64,000 bases of DNA, taken from contig JAZSOS010000049.1 in assembly GCA_045537045.1 (NCBI GenBank), forward strand, positions 37,392 through 101,391, given 5' to 3'. Below, piece by piece: positions 59,719 to 64,000 of the stretch. The position numbers and the translations under genes are program-made. The DNA is from SIG480 sp045537045. Lineage in GTDB: Bacteria; Bacillota; Clostridia; Oscillospirales; JAAYXM01. A model generated the notes under the pieces. That model worked only from the letters and a program-made list of their open reading frames with translations. It was not told the origin of the DNA and searched no databases. Numbering within the stretch: position 1 is the stretch's first letter; every line of letters begins with the position of its first letter.

Positions 59719-60703
59719 AATAAAGCTTTTATATGCGATTGGGTTTCTTTTCCTTGGCGTGGCTTGTGTAGCTGGACTTGCGTTCGGAAGCTCTGAAATA
59801 TCGATTTCCCGCGTTTTGTCGGAGTTTCGCGGTGAGGCTGGGCTTTCCGTAGATTGGCGCATACTTTTTTACGTCAGGCTCCCTCGGTGCGCGGCATCCA
59901 TTGTCTGTGGCGCAGCGCTTGCAGCCTCCGGTGCGGTAATACAAGCTGTGCTTGCAAACCGTCTTGCATCTCCGGGGATAATCGGTGTAAATGCAGGTGC
60001 GTATCTTGCGGTTACGCTGTGCACGGCACTTGGTGTTTTTGGTGGTTGGAGACTCTCGCTTTTTGCGTTTGCGGGTGCTTTCCTTTCGGTTATGGCGGTA
60101 AGTATCGGCGCACGTAGATTGGGCGCATCAAGGGGAACGGTAATACTTATCGGTGTTGCAATGAACAGTCTTTTGGGTGCTGTCTCCGATGCGATAATAA
60201 CCTTTATTCCAGATGCAGGCGTTATGAGCAATAACTTTAGAATAGGCGAGTTTTCATCCGTTACATATCACGGCCTCATTCCCGCATCTGTTCTCATTAT
60301 ATCGGCGATTCTCGTACTGATTACATTGTCGGAGAGTCTTGATGTCCTGACGCTTGGCGATGAAAATGCAAAGGGACTGGGGCTTAACGTATCTGCCGCG
60401 CGTGCGGGGTTTCTTCTTCTTGCGGCAATGCTTGCAGGCTGCGCCGTCAGCGTGGCGGGATTGCTGTCATTTGTTGGGCTCATCGTTCCGCATATAATCC
60501 GCCGTCTTGCGGGCGCAAGGTCGCGGCATCTGATTGCAATGTGCGCAATTTACGGCGCCTCATTCGTGTCTATTTGTGATACCGCATCAAGGTGTTTGTT
60601 TTCGCCTTATGAGATCCCCGTCGGAATAATTATGGCATTTCTGGGCGCACCATTCTTTATCTTTATCCTGATAAAGGGCAAGGGAGGGCACAGAAATGAT
60701 TGA
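59684..60703 (+). CDS. FecCD/BtuC-type ABC permease
   Basis: 339 residues from the ATG at 59684 (an upstream ATG at 59663 is possible); overlaps the binding protein gene by 35 bases. About ten membrane helices. Family motifs: RLPRCAASIVCGAALAASGAVIQAVLANRLASPGIIGVNAGA, GAVSDAIITF and GLLSFVGLIVPHIIRRLAGARSRH, the last being the coupling-helix region that touches the ATPase. Imports siderophore or corrinoid. Confidence 0.94.
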   Translation: MKNSVKFCVKNRIKLLYAIGFLFLGVACVAGLAFGSSEISISRVLSEFRGEAGLSVDWRILFYVRLPRCAASIVCGAALAASGAVIQAVLANRLASPGIIGVNAGAYLAVTLCTALGVFGGWRLSLFAFAGAFLSVMAVSIGARRLGASRGTVILIGVAMNSLLGAVSDAIITFIPDAGVMSNNFRIGEFSSVTYHGLIPASVLIISAILVLITLSESLDVLTLGDENAKGLGLNVSAARAGFLLLAAMLAGCAVSVAGLLSFVGLIVPHIIRRLAGARSRHLIAMCAIYGASFVSICDTASRCLFSPYEIPVGIIMAFLGAPFFIFILIKGKGGHRND

Positions 60704-61445
60704 GATTAATAACCTAAGCGCGGGATATGGCGGACGGAGCGTGCTTTCCGGCATATCCATGAAGCTTTCCCACGGGGAAATTGTTTCTGTTGTGGGGCGC
60801 AACGGAGCGGGAAAAAGCACGCTCATAAAGACCATTGCGGGAATCCTGCCGCCAACCGGCGGAGACGTGACGGTTGACGGTAAGAGTATATCGAAATATA
60901 AACGGCGCGACCTTGCAAAAAAGGTGGCGTATCTTTCACAGGGGAAGAATACGCCGGATATGACAGTAGAGCAGATGGTTCTGCACGGCAGGTTTCCGTA
61001 TCTTGAATATCCGCGCAGATATAGTGAACACGATAAAAAAATCGCCGCCGAAGCAATGGCGGCAATGGGAGTTTCAGAGCTTCGTGAACGGGCGGTATCA
61101 TCTCTCTCCGGCGGTATGAAGCAAAACGCATATATCGCTATGGCACTGGCGCAAAGCACGGATTATATCCTGCTTGACGAGCCGACAACATATCTTGATA
61201 TCGCAAATCAGCTCTCGTTTATGAAAACGCTCCGAGGTCTTGCGGAATCAGGAAAGGGCATTGCCGTTGTAATGCATGACCTTCCGCTTGCGTTTTCGTT
61301 TTTGGACAAAGTTGCGGTAATAGATAGCGGAGCGCTTGCGAGCTTTGACACGCCGGAAAATATTTGCGCCTCCGGCACGGTTGAAAAAATTTTTGAAGTT
61401 CCGCTTGTTCATTCCGATGGAAAGTATTATTACGACTGTAAATAA
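60696..61445 (+). CDS. ABC ATPase of the siderophore/cobalamin-type importer
   Basis: 249 residues; overlaps the permease end by eight bases. Walker A GRNGAGKSTLIKT, Q-loop YLSQGKNTPD, signature SLSGGMKQNAYIAMALAQ, Walker B ILLDEPTTYLDI, and H-loop VVMHDLPLAFSF. This is the FecE/BtuD type. Last gene of the operon; followed by a strong terminator. Confidence 0.95.
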   Translation: MIEINNLSAGYGGRSVLSGISMKLSHGEIVSVVGRNGAGKSTLIKTIAGILPPTGGDVTVDGKSISKYKRRDLAKKVAYLSQGKNTPDMTVEQMVLHGRFPYLEYPRRYSEHDKKIAAEAMAAMGVSELRERAVSSLSGGMKQNAYIAMALAQSTDYILLDEPTTYLDIANQLSFMKTLRGLAESGKGIAVVMHDLPLAFSFLDKVAVIDSGALASFDTPENICASGTVEKIFEVPLVHSDGKYYYDCK

Positions 61446-61486
61446 AAAAAGGACTGCCTCACTTTTTGGTGGGACAGTCCTTTTTT
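61445..61486 (+). terminator. Terminator of the ABC importer operon
   Basis: AAAAAAGGACTG (61445-61456) pairs with CAGTCCTTTTTT (61475-61486). Confidence 0.9.
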
Positions 61487-61592
61487 GGTGGAGGGGTAGT
61501 CTACCCGCGGGCTAAAAAGCCTGCCCCCCCCGGCAGCCTTTTTACGCACTGCGGTGCGCCGCCCTGTTCGCCTCTTCCACACCTCACGCATT

Positions 61593-61626
61593 AAAACAAA
61601 AACGCACCAACCTACGGCTGGTACGC
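61593..61626 (-). terminator. Terminator of the tmRNA gene
   Basis: On the minus strand ACCAGCC and GGTTGGT (61622-61606, one G-T) form a stem extended by GCG pairs, followed by TTTTTGTTTT. It lies nine bases past the tmRNA 3' end. A further GC-rich hairpin flanked by AAAAAG and CTTTTT lies near 61530-61555. Confidence 0.75.
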
Positions 61627-61634
61627 TTTCGTTT

Positions 61635-61988
61635 TGGTGGAGGCGGGGGGAGTCGAACCCCCGTCCGAAAATGCATTCACATAAGTTTCTCCGGGCGCAG
61701 CCTGATGTTTAAATTCCCTTATACGGACGCCGACAGGCGGGCATCCGCATTCGGTAGCTTCATTTTACATGCCGCGCTCAAAGCTTTGCGCGGTCACGTT
61801 CACCACTGTGTGACACCTTGCTCCTGGGCCGTGGTCCTCCCGGGGAAGATGGCCGCTTATAATTTAAGCAGCAATAAGTTTATTGTTGTTATTTAATTTA
61901 TAAAAATTAAGTTGCAGATTTTAAAGCGGCTCTGCACCTCTGCCCGCTACCCGTGCTTCAACATCCCCGTCGAAACCTTTACGCCCCC
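61635..61988 (-). ncRNA. ssrA: Transfer-messenger RNA (tmRNA)
   Basis: 354 bases on the minus strand. The 5' end GGGGGCG (61988 leftward) pairs with CGCCTCC before the encoded CCA (61637-61635), making the acceptor stem. The T-arm reads GGGGGTTCGACTCCCCC. The 5' part has the conserved TTTCGACGGGGATGTTGAAGC. The tag frame ends KLNNNNKLIAA and stop (stop at 61867-61865). The usual resume codon GCA is not in this frame: the in-frame triplets before it are AAT CTG CAA CTT AAT TTT TAT AAA, with a stop ahead of AAT, so the tag start is undetermined. tmRNA with SmpB rescues stalled ribosomes and marks the peptide for ClpXP-type degradation. Confidence 0.95.
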
Positions 61989-62828
61989 TTATTTATCAAT
62001 AAACCTTGCGAGCCAACGCTCGCAAAGATCTATCCAGGAATTAATATGCAAATTTATCATATCACATTTGGTTGACTGCGTTTCTCTTGTGCCGAGAGAA
62101 AGACCGTGAATCCCGTCGGGATATATATGCAGCTCAAATGGGATGTTTACCTTTTTCATTGCACTTGCAAAAAGGAAAGAGTTCTCAACCGGAACACCCG
62201 CGTCAGTAAGTGTGTGCCAGATGAACGCCGGAGGAGTGTGTCCTCCCACCGAGTTTTCAAGTGAACATTTGTACATAAGCTCTTCATCGGGATTTTCGCC
62301 GAGAAGATTTTCAAAAGAGCCTCGGTGTGCAAACTCACCGCCTGTTATAACGGGATAGCAAAGAATCATAGCATTTGGCTTGTTCTCCCCAAATTCAATG
62401 CCAAGTTTATCCATTACAACGCTTTCATTCCAGAGCGTTCCGAGCATTGCCGCCATATGGCCACCTGCCGAAAAGCCGCAAATCGAAATGCAATCAGGTT
62501 TCACGTGATATTTTTCGTAGTTTCTTCTGATATATGCAAGCGCGGCACTCGACTCTAAAAGTTGAGTCGGATATTTTTCGTCATTCATATCCGCTGTTGA
62601 GTAGCGAAGAACAAATGCGTTGTATCCTCGCGCAACAAATTCAAGCGCAATTGGCTCACTTTCACGGTCACTCACACCACTGTATCCGCCACCGGGACAG
62701 ATAAGAATGCTTGCACGCTTGCGGTCCGGCTCAATTGCCGGACTTGTTGAACGGACATATGTTGTAAGCGTTGCATCCGTTGTTATGCCGTCAAAGACAT
62801 CTTTCAAGAAGATTTTCTCGTAAAGCAT
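61989..62828 (-). CDS. Alpha/beta hydrolase, acetyl-esterase-like
   Basis: 279 residues. Oxyanion motif ILICPGGGYSGVSDRES, nucleophile elbow GFSAGGH (serine near residue 145), then ILCYPVITGG, DAGVPVENS (catalytic Asp region) and DGIHGLSLGT (His). This resembles BD-FAE/AXE-type acetyl or feruloyl esterases that strip acyl groups from plant polysaccharide. The stop codon touches the first base of the tmRNA, so the tmRNA promoter must lie inside this gene. Near its end is an eight-pair hairpin (62006-62025) in the coding sequence. Confidence 0.88.
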   Translation of the reverse strand: MLYEKIFLKDVFDGITTDATLTTYVRSTSPAIEPDRKRASILICPGGGYSGVSDRESEPIALEFVARGYNAFVLRYSTADMNDEKYPTQLLESSAALAYIRRNYEKYHVKPDCISICGFSAGGHMAAMLGTLWNESVVMDKLGIEFGENKPNAMILCYPVITGGEFAHRGSFENLLGENPDEELMYKCSLENSVGGHTPPAFIWHTLTDAGVPVENSFLFASAMKKVNIPFELHIYPDGIHGLSLGTRETQSTKCDMINLHINSWIDLCERWLARFIDK

Positions 62829-62842
62829 TGTCTTTATCCCCT

Positions 62843-63307
62843 TTAACGTCTTTGATCCTTAAGCGCTCTGTCCATCTCGCGCTTTGCATCGCGCGCTGCG
62901 GCTGCATCGCGCTTGTCGTGGAGCTTTTTACCCTTCGCAAGTCCTACCTGAACCTTCACAAGCGAGCCTTTCAGGTAAACGGATAACGGGATAATCGTAT
63001 ATCCGTCCTGCGCCTGAGCGGCGGCAAGCTTGCGGATTTCAGATTTGTGCATAAGCAGTTTTCTGTTGCGAAGAGGTTCCTTGTTAAAAATATTTCCTTT
63101 TTCATAAGGACTTATGTGCATACCGTGAACCATAAGCTCGCCGTTCTTGACCGAGCAGAACGAGTCCTTGAGGTTGCACGCACCCGCGCGGAGCGATTTG
63201 ACCTCGGTTCCGCACAGAGAAATACCTGCCTCGAAAGAATCTTCAATATTGTAGTCGTGCCATGCCTTTCTGTTTTTGGCAATCTGGCGGATTGACACGT
63301 CTCCCAC
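62843..63307 (-). CDS. smpB: SsrA-binding protein SmpB
   Basis: 154 residues if started at the GTG at 63307, six bases after GAGGTG; a much longer open frame upstream is not coding. IRQIAKNRKAWHDYNIEDSFEAG, GTEVKSLRAGACNLKDSF, MHISPYEKGN, RKLLMHKSEI and the basic tail REMDRALKDQRR are diagnostic. SmpB places tmRNA in the empty A site. It lies one gene away from ssrA. Confidence 0.95.
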   Translation of the reverse strand: MGDVSIRQIAKNRKAWHDYNIEDSFEAGISLCGTEVKSLRAGACNLKDSFCSVKNGELMVHGMHISPYEKGNIFNKEPLRNRKLLMHKSEIRKLAAAQAQDGYTIIPLSVYLKGSLVKVQVGLAKGKKLHDKRDAAAARDAKREMDRALKDQRR

Positions 63308-63442
63308 GCGGAACACCTCACTTTCTGCAATATCATAATGAACATATATAATTATGCCATATGTTTTTGTCGAAGTCAAGAGAAGAAAGGTTTCAAATGC
63401 ATTACAAAAACGTAAATGACACCAAGTGAATATATGAAAAAC

Positions 63443-63474
63443 AAAAACACACTGCATAAATGCAATGTGTTTTC
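63443..63474 (-). terminator. Native terminator downstream of the tRNA-Trp 3' half
   Basis: AAAACACA and TGTGTTTT with inner TGCA pairs form a hairpin, ending TTTTTG on the minus strand. It sits right after the CCA end. Confidence 0.75.
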
Positions 63475-63476
63475 CT

Positions 63477-63521
63477 TGGCAGGGGCAGAAGGACTTGAAC
63501 CCTCGGCACGCGGTTTTGGAG
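63477..63521 (-). repeat. 3' half of a tRNA-Trp gene (probable attachment-site remnant)
   Basis: On the minus strand, about 45 bases match the 3' part of tRNA-Trp: anticodon loop CTCCAAA (anticodon CCA), T-arm GAGGG-TTCAAGT-CCTTC, acceptor strand TGCCCCT, then G and CCA (63479-63477). The 5' half is absent: upstream bases read CATGAC instead of an anticodon-stem partner, and no D-arm follows. This is the pattern left when an element integrates into a tRNA 3' end. Confidence 0.85.
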
Positions 63522-64000
63522 GTCATGTCAAATTAAAAAGACCGTCCAAATTGTTCCCACCGCTCCGCCGTTTGTGCTACTTGCTCTTTTGAACCTTATG
63601 CCGTTTGATGCTTTATTGATGCTATCCAAAAATCTCCACTGTAAAGCTGATGCTCAATTGCCCAAAAACGACGCACTTAACTTTATTTTAGTATAACATA
63701 AATTCCATGAAATTGCAAATAGAATCAAGCGGAATTGCCCGTGTAAGACGACAGAATGAATTAAGGTGGAATTAGTCGAGAACTATTCTTAAAAGCCATA
63801 TAAAACATTTTTGAGCCAATTACGGCAAATCATAGCTTAATTGCCATATCAAAATATAAAACACCTTAAAACAAAGAAAAAGAATTATCTTAACATAATC
63901 TTAATACAGAAGTTCAACCGTTAATGCCATCTTAAAAAGCATTATGCTACAATGATAGTAGGAAATAAGATACACTTGAATGGTGGTTTTGATTATGGAT
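63522..64000. other. AT-rich sequence beyond the tRNA-Trp remnant, probable end of a second element
   Basis: About 480 bases without a convincing gene. The AT content is higher than in the chromosome to the left. A TTAATTGCCATATCAAAATA-type motif and GCCAATTACGGC occur, but no clear operator or integrase start is seen before the window ends. Confidence 0.5.

Noticed and set aside
63307..63526. N-terminally extended SmpB
   Set aside because: The extra 73 residues cover the tRNA-Trp remnant and its terminator, and have no SmpB content.
1..64000. CRISPR array
   Set aside because: No series of regularly spaced identical repeats was seen; repeats found are two or three copies only.

Overview
The window looks like a low-to-medium GC Clostridia (Firmicutes) chromosome, probably from an uncultured gut-type anaerobe. 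The evidence is strong AGGAGG-type ribosome sites, TTG and GTG starts, S-layer homology proteins, meso-diaminopimelate dehydrogenase, rubrerythrin, a two-cluster ferredoxin, the conserved smc-ftsY and rpmB/Asp23/DAK/recG neighbourhoods, and the nadD-yqeK-LCP-rsfS-leuS block. No taxonomic search was possible, so the placement is an inference.

Layout. 1-3.3 kb: the end of an SLH surface protein, a sugar-type binding lipoprotein, and ddh. 3.3-25.8 kb: a feoAB iron-uptake operon whose feoB gene is cut in two by a 20.4 kb integrated element (4127-24501). A six-base core (TACACG) sits at both ends, and joining the outer flanks across one core copy restores an unbroken FeoB reading frame. The element has a leftward arm: a coiled-coil protein, a J-domain protein, a sigma-like factor, several small unknowns, a small resolvase and a possible PD-(D/E)XK nuclease. 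It has a central control region with an XRE repressor, palindromic operators and two toxin-antitoxin pairs. Its rightward arm holds DNA-binding proteins, a highly structured RNA ending in a terminator, a small HTH protein, an SF2-type helicase, a second hairpin cluster, an HNH endonuclease, a gp10-like protein, a 1638-residue tail tape measure protein, and a large serine recombinase ending ten bases before the right att core. No capsid, portal, terminase, relaxase or conjugation genes are visible, so it may be a phage satellite or a decayed prophage.

26-36.5 kb: a housekeeping block (smc, ftsY, rdgB, nadD, yqeK, an LCP protein, rsfS, leuS, rpsU) covering chromosome organisation, protein targeting, nucleotide hygiene, NAD synthesis, envelope assembly and translation. 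36.6-46.2 kb: a ferredoxin, clpC, a decayed GH2 glycosidase and two SLH surface proteins. 46.2-54.5 kb: a copper P-type ATPase, rubrerythrin, an HtrA protease, pgi, a small P-loop protein with a three-hairpin leader, an MgtC-like protein, rpmB and a SleB-like hydrolase. 54.6-61.5 kb: Asp23, a DAK/FakA-like protein, recG and a siderophore/cobalamin-type ABC importer. 61.6-63.3 kb: the trans-translation pair ssrA (tmRNA) and smpB, with an esterase between them. The right end carries the 3' half of a tRNA-Trp fused to unrelated sequence, which looks like the junction of a second integrated element extending beyond the window.
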